Source: Patescibacteria group bacterium
GTDB lineage: Bacteria; Patescibacteriota; Patescibacteriia; UBA2591; UBA6264
Length of the DNA: 43,498 nt
NCBI GenBank assembly: GCA_018896315.1
Contig: JAHIMV010000081.1
Location: 1-43,498, forward strand
Reading direction: 5' to 3'
The notes beneath the pieces were generated by a model. That model saw nothing but the letters and a program-made list of their open reading frames with translations, ran no database searches and was not told the origin of the DNA. A program made the translations under genes and the position numbers. How positions within the stretch are numbered: the first letter of the stretch is position 1; each line of letters starts with the position of its first letter. Shown here piece by piece: positions 32,347-39,639 of the stretch.

Positions 32347-32520
32347 AGGGCTTTGTCTAAATTTTGGAGTCCGAAGGGCGAACAAAATTTGGTAACAAAA
32401 CCTTTACCCTGTTAAATAATTTCGCTTTTAGCGAAATTGCCGCAGGGCGGCATTTAACAGGGTGCTCATAATTGTAACGAAATTTATTTCGTTACGAGTA
32501 ACTTATAAATTTCGATAATT
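32347..32520. repeat. Class B spacer (rplX-rplE), core 32406-32463
   Basis: Left shoulder GCGAACAAAATTTGGTAACA, 58-bp core, then the alternative right shoulder GTGCTCATAATTGTAACGAA with TTTCGTTAC and ATAAATTTCGATAATT before the ATG. The same right shoulder follows the class C-like core before the adk-like gene at 22031. Confidence 0.87.
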
Positions 32521-33069
32521 ATGGCAGATTTAAAGCAAATATATTTAAAAAAAGTTGTTCCAGAATTAGTCAAAAAATTTGATTATCAGAACAAGATGGC
32601 TGTTCCTAAGATAGAAAAAATTGTTGTTAATTCTGGATTAAGTCGTGGAACTACAGAGAAAAATTCTAAATATGTTGACATGGTTAGTCAGACAATTGCT
32701 AAAATTACAGGACAACAGCCAGTTAAAAATTTAGCAAAAAAATCAATTGCTGGTTTTAAAATTAGAGAAGGAATGCCAGTTGGCGTAAGTACAACTCTGC
32801 GAGGCCCGAAAATGTATAATTTTCTAGATAAATTAATTAATATTGCTTTACCAAGAATAAGAGATTTTAGAGGACTAAAAAAACAGAGTATTGATCAACA
32901 GGGTAATTTATCAATCGGTTTTAAAGAGCAGGTAGTTTTTCCAGAGATTAATCAGGAAAATCTTGAATCAACCCATGGTTTACAAGTAGTGATTACAACA
33001 ACAACTCAAAGTAAAGAAAAGGCATTAGAATTATTTAAATTATTAGGATTTCCCTTTAGAAAAGAATAA
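32521..33069 (+). CDS. rplE: 50S ribosomal protein L5
   Basis: 5S rRNA-binding protein. KIEKIVVNSGLSRGTTEKNS, ITGQQPVKNLAKKSIAGFKI, REGMPVGVSTTLRG, IALPRIRDFRGLKK and FKEQVVFPEIN all match. Length 182. rpsN follows after 9 bases with no spacer repeat. Confidence 0.97.
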   Translation: MADLKQIYLKKVVPELVKKFDYQNKMAVPKIEKIVVNSGLSRGTTEKNSKYVDMVSQTIAKITGQQPVKNLAKKSIAGFKIREGMPVGVSTTLRGPKMYNFLDKLINIALPRIRDFRGLKKQSIDQQGNLSIGFKEQVVFPEINQENLESTHGLQVVITTTTQSKEKALELFKLLGFPFRKE

Positions 33070-33078
33070 ATTTGACAT

Positions 33079-33264
33079 ATGGCAACTAAAGGACAAGTAG
33101 TTAAATCAAATAAAGAGCCTAAATATCGGACACGAAAAGTACGACGTTGTTGGCGTTGCGGAAGAAGACATGGCTATATGAGAGAATTTGATGTTTGTCG
33201 CATTTGCTTTAGAGAATTAGCAACTAAGGGGGCAATCCCAGGTATAAGAAAATCATCTTGGTAA
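33079..33264 (+). CDS. rpsN: 30S ribosomal protein S14, zinc type (S14Z)
   Basis: Small-subunit head protein, short 61-residue zinc-binding form with CWRC near residue 24 and CRIC near residue 40 (RRCWRCGRRHGYMREFDVCR). The conserved C-terminal GAIPGIRKSSW is present. Located in the spc order between L5 and S8. Confidence 0.96.
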   Translation: MATKGQVVKSNKEPKYRTRKVRRCWRCGRRHGYMREFDVCRICFRELATKGAIPGIRKSSW

Positions 33265-33402
33265 GATAAAAATTCAAATATCAAAAATTAAAAATCAAAA
33301 TGACATATCAAAATCTAAAATTAATAAATAATAAAAATTATCCCGAAGGGATACCTAAATTTTGCATTTTGCATTTTGCATTTTGCATTTAACGAAACGT
33401 TT
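33265..33402. repeat. Class G-type short hairpin spacer (rpsN-rpsH)
   Basis: Left arm AATATCAAAAATTAAAAATC and AAAATGACATATC; centre ATCCCGAAGGGAT; right arm of four ATTTTGC units. AAAATG-type units pair with CATTTT-type units across the gap. Confidence 0.65.
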
Positions 33403-33807
33403 ATGACTGATCCAATTGCCGACATGCTAACAAGAGTTCGTAATGCTTTGGCTATTAAAAAACCAGAGATAGTTTTGCCTTATTCCAAGGTTAAGTTTAA
33501 TATTGCTAAAGTATTAGAAAAAGAAAAATTGATTGAAAAAGTGGAAATAATTGATGCGGCGAAAAGTAAAACAGGATTTAAGCAGTTAAAAATTAAATTA
33601 AAGTACAATGAAGACAATCAACCAGTTATTGGTACTTTAAAAAGAATCAGCAGCCCAGGTCAACGTATTTATGTTAAAAAAGATAAAATTCCCAAAGTTT
33701 TAAATGGTTTGGGAATGAATATTTTATCTACCTCTAAAGGCTTAATGACCGGACAAGAAGCTAGAGAGAAGGGTTTAGGAGGAGAATTAATTTGTGAAAT
33801 ATGGTAA
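33403..33807 (+). CDS. rpsH: 30S ribosomal protein S8
   Basis: Central-domain 16S rRNA binder. MTDPIADMLTRVRNALAIKK, VLPYSKVKFNIAKVLEKEKL, KRISSPGQRIYVKKDKIPKV and LSTSKGLMTGQEAREKGLGG match. Start at the ATG at 33403; an upstream in-frame start at 33376 lies in the repeat. Length 134. Confidence 0.97.
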   Translation: MTDPIADMLTRVRNALAIKKPEIVLPYSKVKFNIAKVLEKEKLIEKVEIIDAAKSKTGFKQLKIKLKYNEDNQPVIGTLKRISSPGQRIYVKKDKIPKVLNGLGMNILSTSKGLMTGQEAREKGLGGELICEIW

Positions 33808-34074
33808 CGCGATACCAATATACGAATGCATGCGAATGATACGAATAAAGCACACGAATAGTAAAACATAATGCTAATCTACGAATGTATGCGAATGCTA
33901 CGAATTACGAATAAAGCGCGCAAATTATTATTCGCGTCATTCGCGTGAATTAGCGTATTAGTGTCGCTACTTTTAACACAACATGAATGCGCCCACACGA
34001 ATATTAGTATAATCAGTATCCATTCGTATATTAGCATCGATTAAATTAATTCGTATATTAGCATCGATATTATT
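33808..34074. repeat. Class A hairpin spacer, doubled (rpsH-rplF)
   Basis: Two sets of class A arms occur: GCGATACCAATATACGAATG and GCTAATCTACGAATGTATGC on the left, and two copies of ATTCGTATATTAGCATCGAT on the right, the last ending at the rplF ATG. Inner ATTATTCGCGTCATTCGCGT units are present. It looks like one unit inserted in, or fused with, another. Confidence 0.75.
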
Positions 34075-34623
34075 ATGTCAAGAATTGGTAAAAAAATTAT
34101 TTCTGTTCCAGAAAATGTTGAAATAAAAGTACAAGATCAACAGATTTTAGTCAAAGGGCCAAAAGGCGAATTAAAGCAATTTTTGCCAGATTTTGTTAAA
34201 ATTGAAATAAAAGATAATCAATTGAAAGTTTTAGTTAAAAATCCTGAAGAAAAAGAACAAAAAGCTTGTTGGGGGACGTTTGCTAGTCTGATTTCTAATA
34301 TGATTCAAGGGGTAACCCAAGGATTTAAAAAAAAACTAGAATTAGTAGGGGTGGGTTATCGGGCAGAAAAACAAGGAGATAAGATTATTCTTAATGTTGG
34401 TTTTTCCCATCCAGTAGAATATTTAGTTCCTAAAAATATTGAAGCAGACGTTGAACAAAGAACAATTATTATTCGGGGATTTGATAAACAGTTAGTAGGA
34501 GAAACAGCAGCACAGATTAGGAAGTTTAGAAAACCAGAACCATATAAGGGAAAGGGAATTAAATATTCCGATGAAGTAATTCGTCGAAAAGCTGGCAAAA
34601 AGGTTGCTGGAGCAGGAACATAG
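34075..34623 (+). CDS. rplF: 50S ribosomal protein L6
   Basis: Large-subunit protein near the factor-binding site. MSRIGKKIISVPENVEIKV, VKGPKGELKQFLP, LELVGVGYRAEKQGDKIILN, VGFSHPVEY, and PEPYKGKGIKYSDEVIRRKAGK (conserved C-terminal signature). Length 182. Confidence 0.97.
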   Translation: MSRIGKKIISVPENVEIKVQDQQILVKGPKGELKQFLPDFVKIEIKDNQLKVLVKNPEEKEQKACWGTFASLISNMIQGVTQGFKKKLELVGVGYRAEKQGDKIILNVGFSHPVEYLVPKNIEADVEQRTIIIRGFDKQLVGETAAQIRKFRKPEPYKGKGIKYSDEVIRRKAGKKVAGAGT

Positions 34624-34911
34624 AAAAATCAAAAATCAAAAATCAAAAATCAAAATTATTTTATTAAAAAATCAAAAAAGAACAAGTTCCTCTCAAGCGA
34701 GAGTAAAATGGAAAACGTAAAAAGGAATTGCTGATTGCCGATTGTTGATTGTTTGGAAAGATAGACAAAGGTTTCAATTAGCAATTAACAATTAAGACTA
34801 GTTTTTAATTTTTACATTTTAATTTGTCATTTTACATTTTGATGGTTCGACTTTGCTCACCATCAATCCTGAGCGTAGTCGAAGGATTGATATTTAAATT
34901 TTACATTTTCT
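34624..34911. repeat. Class G long spacer with nested class F unit (rplF-rplR)
   Basis: Starts with tandem AAAAATC units, then AACAAGTTCCTCTCAAGCGA, AAAATGGAAAACGT, AATTAGCAATTAACAATTAA... and ends TTTAAATTTTACATTTTCT at the ATG. The class F double hairpin is inserted in the right arm (34843-34890, 48 bp). The copy before rpsE has the same arm without it. Confidence 0.87.
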
Positions 34912-35277
34912 ATGGCTGAAGTAAAAAAACAATTGCAGAGAGAAAAAAGACATCGCCGAGTTCGCGCAAAAATTAATGGGACAAGTGAATGTCCAAGACT
35001 CTGTGTTTTTAGAAGCAATAAATATATTTATGTGCAGTTGATTGATGATCAAAAAGGGATAACTTTATTATCTGTTACAGATAATAAACCAAAAACAAAA
35101 TCTAAAACTAAAGAATCTTCAAATATAAATAGCGCCTTAGAGGTTGGAAAAATTTTAGCAAAAAAAGCTATTGAAAAGAAAATTAAAAAAATAGTTTTTG
35201 ATCGTGGAGGATATAAGTATCATGGTCGAGTTAAGGCAATAGCGGAGGGAGCAAGGCAAGGTGGACTTAAGTTCTAA
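34912..35277 (+). CDS. rplR: 50S ribosomal protein L18
   Basis: 5S rRNA-binding protein. REKRHRRVRAKINGTSECPR, LCVFRSNKYIYVQLIDDQKG, GKILAKKAIEKKIKKIVFDR and GGYKYHGRVKAIAEGARQGG are typical. Length 121. Class G spacers lie on both sides. Confidence 0.97.
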   Translation: MAEVKKQLQREKRHRRVRAKINGTSECPRLCVFRSNKYIYVQLIDDQKGITLLSVTDNKPKTKSKTKESSNINSALEVGKILAKKAIEKKIKKIVFDRGGYKYHGRVKAIAEGARQGGLKF

Positions 35278-35499
35278 ATCAAAAATCAAAAATCAAAAAT
35301 CAAAATTATTTCATTAGAAAACTAAATAAGAACAAGTTCCTCGCAAGCGAGAGTAAAATGGAAAACATAAAAAAGAATTGCTGATTATTCGGAAAGATAT
35401 ACAAAAATGTCAATTAGCAATTAACAATTAAGATTAGTTTTTAATTTTTACATTTTAATTTGTCATTTTCCATTTTGATATTTAAATTTTACATTTTCT
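35278..35499. repeat. Class G long spacer, empty site (rplR-rpsE)
   Basis: Same sequence as the spacer before rplR (AATCAAA units, AACAAGTTCCTCGCAAGCGA, AATTAGCAATTAACAATTAA, CATTTTGATATTTAAATTTT) but without the class F insert. It begins within the last codon of rplR and ends at the rpsE ATG. Confidence 0.87.
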
Positions 35500-35988
35500 A
35501 TGACAAAAGAAAAAAGAATAAAACGTAGGGAGTTGCCAGGAGTCAAAATTGAGCCAGAGTTTATTCAGCAATTAGTTGATTTAGCTAGAGTAACTAGAGT
35601 TGTTAAGGGAGGAAAACGTTTAAGTTTTCGTGCCTGTATGGTTATTGGAAATAAAAAAGGAGAAATTGGAATGGGATTAGCTAAAGGGACAGATGTCGCC
35701 GGAGCTATTCATAAAGCAGTTCGTAAGGCAAATAAAAATTTAATCAAAGTAACAATTGTTAATGATACTATCCCTCATTGGGTTAGAGTTAAGTATGGAG
35801 CGGCTCAAGTTTTATTACGACCAGCCAGAAAAGGCCATGGAATTGTCGCTGGAGGAGCTGTTAGAACAGTTTTATCTTTATCAGGTATTAGAAATGTTAC
35901 CGCTAAAATTCTGGGGTCAAAGAGTAAAATGAACAATGTTAGAGCAACGATTAAAGCTTTACAGTCATTAAAAATTCCTAAGGTTTAA
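35500..35988 (+). CDS. rpsE: 30S ribosomal protein S5
   Basis: Decoding-fidelity protein. RVTRVVKGGKRLSFRACMVI, GNKKGEIGMGLAKGTDVAGA, RPARKGHGIVAGGAVRTVLS and LSGIRNVTAKILGSKSKMNN match. Length 162. The next gene is rplO only 4 bases on; rpmD (L30), which normally lies between, is absent, as known for CPR bacteria. Confidence 0.97.
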   Translation: MTKEKRIKRRELPGVKIEPEFIQQLVDLARVTRVVKGGKRLSFRACMVIGNKKGEIGMGLAKGTDVAGAIHKAVRKANKNLIKVTIVNDTIPHWVRVKYGAAQVLLRPARKGHGIVAGGAVRTVLSLSGIRNVTAKILGSKSKMNNVRATIKALQSLKIPKV

Positions 35989-35992
35989 AATT

Positions 35993-36472
35993 ATGACAGT
36001 TAAATTATCTAATTTAAAACCAGGGTCTAAGGCAAGACGCCGCTCAAGAAGAGTTGGCAGGGGAAATAATGCTTCTGATCCAGGCACTTATTCTGGCCGG
36101 GGCATGAAGGGACAAAGATCAAGATCTGGCGGAAAAAAGGGTCTTAAAATTAGAGGCCTAAGAAGAAACTTGAGAAGCATGCCAAAATTAAAGGGATTTA
36201 ATAAAAGAAAGTCTTTAAGCATTAAACCAATAAGTTTGAAAGATTTAGAAAACAAATTCAAAGAAAATGAAATTGTTGATCTTGCTAAATTGGTTAAGAG
36301 TGGTTTAATTAAAAAGAAAGACCGTCGAGTTAAAATTTTAGCTCAAGGGAAGATAACAAAAAAATTAACTATTAAAGCTCATCAATTTTCAAAAGCGGTG
36401 GAAAAGGCTGTTAAAAAAGCAGGGGGAAAGATAGTGATTTTATCTGATAAAATAGAGCTTAAAAAGCGATAA
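35993..36472 (+). CDS. rplO: 50S ribosomal protein L15
   Basis: Late-assembly protein of the large subunit. LSNLKPGSKARRRSRRVGRG, the Gly-rich GRGMKGQRSRSGGKKGLKIR and LRSMPKLKGFNKRKS at the N terminus, and AHQFSKAVEKAVKKAGGKI at the C terminus. Length 159. Start ATG at 35993. Confidence 0.97.
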   Translation: MTVKLSNLKPGSKARRRSRRVGRGNNASDPGTYSGRGMKGQRSRSGGKKGLKIRGLRRNLRSMPKLKGFNKRKSLSIKPISLKDLENKFKENEIVDLAKLVKSGLIKKKDRRVKILAQGKITKKLTIKAHQFSKAVEKAVKKAGGKIVILSDKIELKKR

Positions 36473-36583
36473 TTTTTCAGCTACAAAATCGCTACCCTGT
36501 TAAATAATTTCGCTTTTAGCGAAATTGCCACAGGGTGGCATTTAACAGGGTGCTCGAAAATTAATTAACATTAACTTTCTCGC
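36473..36583. repeat. Class B spacer (rplO-secY), core 36494-36551
   Basis: 58-bp core in which stem 2 is GCCAC-AGG-GTGGC: both arms changed together relative to GCCGC/GCGGC, so pairing is preserved. Left shoulder ...TTTTTCAGCTACAAAATCGC; right shoulder GTGCTCGAAAATTAATTAAC ending TTTCTCGC at the secY ATG. Confidence 0.88.
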
Positions 36584-37861
36584 ATGTGGGGAAAAATAAG
36601 ACAACTTTGGCAAATTAAAGATTTAAGAAACAGTCTTCTTTTTGTTATGGCCATGTTGATTATTTTTCGTATTGCCGCACATATTCCAGTCCCGGGAGTA
36701 AACTTAGATAATTTAAAAGATTTTTTCTCGCGCAATGAGATGTTGGGAATGTTAAATATCCTTTCTGGAGGAGCTATGTCTAATTTTTCCTTAGTGGCAA
36801 TGGGTATTGCTCCTTATATCACTGCTTCAATTATTATGCAACTCTTAACTATGATTGTTCCCCGCTTAGAAGAACTTAGCAAAGAAGGAGCAAGTGGTTA
36901 TCAAAAGATTAATCAATATTCTCGTTTATTAACAATTCCTTTGGCTATTCTACAGTCTTATGGAATGATTATGATTTTTAGCCAATCTAGCCAGCCAATT
37001 CTGGGTTCTTTATCAACTTTTGAATTAGCCAATGTTTTAATGGTTATGACTGCTGGGACAGTTTTTTTAATGTGGTTAGGAGAATTAATTACTGAAAAGA
37101 AAATTGGCAATGGTATTTCTTTGCTTATTTTTGCTGGAATTGTTGAACGAGTTCCTATTTCTATTCAGCAAACGATTGCTACTTTTTCTGCAGATCAAAT
37201 TATTAATTTTTTAGTTTTAGTAGGTTTAGCTTTAGTGACAATTGCTGGAGTGGTAATTATTACAGAAGGTCAGCGCAATATTCCAGTTACTTATGCCCGA
37301 CGCATTCGTGGTCATCGTATGTATGGCGGAACAGATACTTATTTACCGATGAAGGTTAATCAGGCGGGCATGATTCCTATTATTTTTGCCATTTCTATTG
37401 TTCTTTTTCCAGGTTTAATAGGGCAACTTTTAGCCAGATCAGGTTCAACTTTTATAGCTAAGTTTGGTCAAATTTTAATGGGAATTACTCAAAATCAACT
37501 TATTTATGGTTTGTTATATTTTACTTTAGTGGTCGCTTTTACTTATTTTTATACTAGTATTATTTTTCATCCAAAACAAATAGCTGACAATTTACAAAAG
37601 CAAGGAGGTTTTGTTCCTGGTTTAAGACCGGGCGAGCCAACAGCTAATTACTTGTCCACAGTTAGTGTTCGTATTATGCTTGCCGGAGCTTTGTCTTTAG
37701 GGCTCATTGCTGTTTTGCCCATTATTACCCAAAATGTTTTTAGACTTTCTACTTTTGTTGTTGGCGGAGCAGCTATTTTAATTGTCGTGAGCGTGGTTTT
37801 AGAGTCTGTTAAACAAATTCAAGCCCAGATTGCAATGCATGAATATGAGGGTTTAGGTTAG
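36584..37861 (+). CDS. secY: Protein translocase subunit SecY
   Basis: Central channel of the Sec translocon. Ten membrane segments are expected over 425 residues. Recognisable parts: LLFVMAMLIIFRIAAHIPVP-G, the plug region MLNILSGGAMSNFSLVAMGI, APYITASIIMQLLTMIVPRL, ITEKKIGNGISLLIFAGI, RRIRGHRMYGGTDTYLPMKV, QAGMIPIIFAIS, and GFVPGLRPGEPTANYLSTV in the last cytoplasmic loop. It starts right after a class B spacer. Confidence 0.97.
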   Translation: MWGKIRQLWQIKDLRNSLLFVMAMLIIFRIAAHIPVPGVNLDNLKDFFSRNEMLGMLNILSGGAMSNFSLVAMGIAPYITASIIMQLLTMIVPRLEELSKEGASGYQKINQYSRLLTIPLAILQSYGMIMIFSQSSQPILGSLSTFELANVLMVMTAGTVFLMWLGELITEKKIGNGISLLIFAGIVERVPISIQQTIATFSADQIINFLVLVGLALVTIAGVVIITEGQRNIPVTYARRIRGHRMYGGTDTYLPMKVNQAGMIPIIFAISIVLFPGLIGQLLARSGSTFIAKFGQILMGITQNQLIYGLLYFTLVVAFTYFYTSIIFHPKQIADNLQKQGGFVPGLRPGEPTANYLSTVSVRIMLAGALSLGLIAVLPIITQNVFRLSTFVVGGAAILIVVSVVLESVKQIQAQIAMHEYEGLG

Positions 37862-38127
37862 AAAAATCAAAAATTAAATATCAAAAATCAAAATTATTTT
37901 ATTAGAAAATTAAATAGGAACAAGTTCCTCGCAAGCGAGAGCAAAATGGAAAACATAAAAAGGAATTGCTGATTGCTGATTGCCGATTGTTGATTGTTTG
38001 GAAAGATAGACAAAGGTTTCAATTAGCAATTAATAGCTAAGAATAGTTTTTAATTTTTACATTTTAATTTGTCATTTTCCATTTTGATATTTACATTTTG
38101 CATTTGACCGAGTGTTAACGAGGAAAT
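37862..38127. repeat. Class G long spacer (secY-adk)
   Basis: AATCAAA units, AACAAGTTCCTCGCAAGCGA, AAAATGGAAAACAT, AATTGCTGATTGCTGATTGC, CATTTTGATATTTACATTTT, as in the rplR and rpsE spacers. It differs at the very end: GAGTGTTAACGAGGAAAT puts a real Shine-Dalgarno (GAGGA) before the adk ATG. Confidence 0.85.
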
Positions 38128-38799
38128 ATGATTAAAAAGAATTTTAATTTAATTATTCTGGGACCAGCTGGTTCAGGCAAGGGAACACAAGCTCATTTGT
38201 TAATCAAAGAGTTTAGTATGAAAACAATTGAGATGGGAGAATTGGTCAGAGGAGCAGCCAAGGAAAAAACAAAACAGGCTAAATTAATTGCTTGGATGCA
38301 TGACGTGGGCATGCATTTTTCAGATGATTTTATTTTTAATCTTTTTGAAAAAAACGTTAAAAAGCTTAATAAAAAATATAAGCTTTTAGTTGACGGATAT
38401 CCAAGAACAGCTGGACAAGCTTGGGATTTGCAAAGAATTTTAAAAAAATATTATAAAAACAGGCCAAGCTTAGCCATTTGGATCAATGTTAGCGATAAAG
38501 AATCTTTAAAAAGATTGCTGAGTCGAGCCCTTTGTTCTAAATGTGGCAAGATTTTTCCTAATCGAAAAATTAAAAAATGCCCAGATTGCGGCGGTTTAGT
38601 TAAAGTCAGGGGTTATGATAAAGACAAAAAAGCAATTCAAAAAAGATTAGATTGGTTTCATGATCATGTAGTTCCAGCTATTGAGTTTTATAAACAGCGT
38701 AAAATGTTAGTTCAGGTTAATGGAGAGCAGTCAGTAGAAAAAGTTTTTAAAGAAACTTTAAGAAAAATAAATCGATACCAATATACGAATGCATACTAA
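38128..38799 (+). CDS. adk: Adenylate kinase
   Basis: Converts AMP + ATP to 2 ADP. P-loop GPAGSGKGT at residues 12-20, the MGELVRGAAKE segment, LLVDGYPRTAGQ, a zinc-type lid (CSKCG...CPDCGG) and RLDWFHDHVVPAIEFYKQR. Length 223, in its canonical place between secY and map. The last eight residues (RYQYTNAY) are read from the left arm of the following class A repeat, so the natural C terminus seems to have been overwritten by the repeat. A longer, divergent second copy lies at 22031. Confidence 0.94.
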   Translation: MIKKNFNLIILGPAGSGKGTQAHLLIKEFSMKTIEMGELVRGAAKEKTKQAKLIAWMHDVGMHFSDDFIFNLFEKNVKKLNKKYKLLVDGYPRTAGQAWDLQRILKKYYKNRPSLAIWINVSDKESLKRLLSRALCSKCGKIFPNRKIKKCPDCGGLVKVRGYDKDKKAIQKRLDWFHDHVVPAIEFYKQRKMLVQVNGEQSVEKVFKETLRKINRYQYTNAY

Positions 38800-38869
38800 T
38801 TATACTAATCATTATTTGAATCATTTTTATTTGTATTATTAGTATGAATTTGTATATTAGCATTGCATT
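38773..38869. repeat. Class A hairpin spacer (adk-map), overlapping the adk end
   Basis: Left arm CGATACCAATATACGAATGC begins inside the adk reading frame. The right arm has ATTAGTATGAATTTGTATAT and ends TTAGCATTGCATT at the map ATG. Confidence 0.8.
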
Positions 38870-39631
38870 ATGATTCCCATTAAAACAGAAAAAGAAATTG
38901 AAATCATGCGTCAGGCAGGTCAGATTTTGTCTGATGTTATAAAAAAAATCGTCCCGTATGTTTGTCGGGGCGTTTCTACTTTAGAATTAGACCAATTGGC
39001 AGAGAAATTAATTTATCAAGCTGGAGCCAAGCCAGGATTTAAAGGATATAGTGACAAAAAGAAGATTTATCCGGCTACACTTTGCACTTCAATTAATGAA
39101 CATGTAGTTCATACTATTCCCAAGAGAAATAAATTTTTAAAAGATGGTGATATTATTAGCCTGGATTGCGGGGTAAAATATAAGGGATATTATTCAGATA
39201 TGGCCATAACTGTAGCCGTAGGAAAAATTCCTTATAAAACCAAAGAGTTAATTAAAACAACTAAAGAAGCATTAGAGGTGGCCATTAAAAACATAAAAGA
39301 AGGGGTTTATTTAGGCGATATTTCTCATTTGATTCAATCTTTTGTTGAAAAAAAAGGGTTTTCAGTGGTGCGCCAGCTTTCTGGACATGGTATTGGCAAA
39401 GAACTTCATGAAAAACCAACTATTTTAAATTATGGCAAAAAAGGAACAGGTCCTATTTTAAAATCAGGCATGGTTTTAGCCTTTGAACCCATGGTTAATA
39501 TGGGGGACTGGCCAGTTAAAACACTTAAAGATGGCTGGACTATTGTTACAGAAGATGGAAGTTTGTCGGCTCATTTTGAACATACTATTTTAGTGACAAA
39601 AAAAGGGGCTGAAGTTTTAACAAAAATGTAA
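38870..39631 (+). CDS. map: Methionine aminopeptidase, type I
   Basis: Removes the initiator methionine from nascent proteins. Metal ligands are visible in order: the two Asp in ISLDCGVKYKGYYSDMAITV, His in GHGIGKELHE, Glu in FEPMVNMG and Glu in VTEDGSLSAHFEHTILVT. Also TLCTSINEHVVHTIP. Length 253. It follows adk as in most bacteria. The usual successors infA, rpmJ, rpsM, rpsK, rpsD, rpoA and rplQ do not follow; ruvX begins 8 bases later. Confidence 0.96.
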   Translation: MIPIKTEKEIEIMRQAGQILSDVIKKIVPYVCRGVSTLELDQLAEKLIYQAGAKPGFKGYSDKKKIYPATLCTSINEHVVHTIPKRNKFLKDGDIISLDCGVKYKGYYSDMAITVAVGKIPYKTKELIKTTKEALEVAIKNIKEGVYLGDISHLIQSFVEKKGFSVVRQLSGHGIGKELHEKPTILNYGKKGTGPILKSGMVLAFEPMVNMGDWPVKTLKDGWTIVTEDGSLSAHFEHTILVTKKGAEVLTKM

Positions 39632-39639
39632 CTTTTTAA

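Noticed and set aside
24481..38869. CRISPR array or phage-derived tandem repeats
   Set aside because: The repeats are palindromic, lie singly between genes, differ in class and have no equal-length spacers or cas genes nearby.
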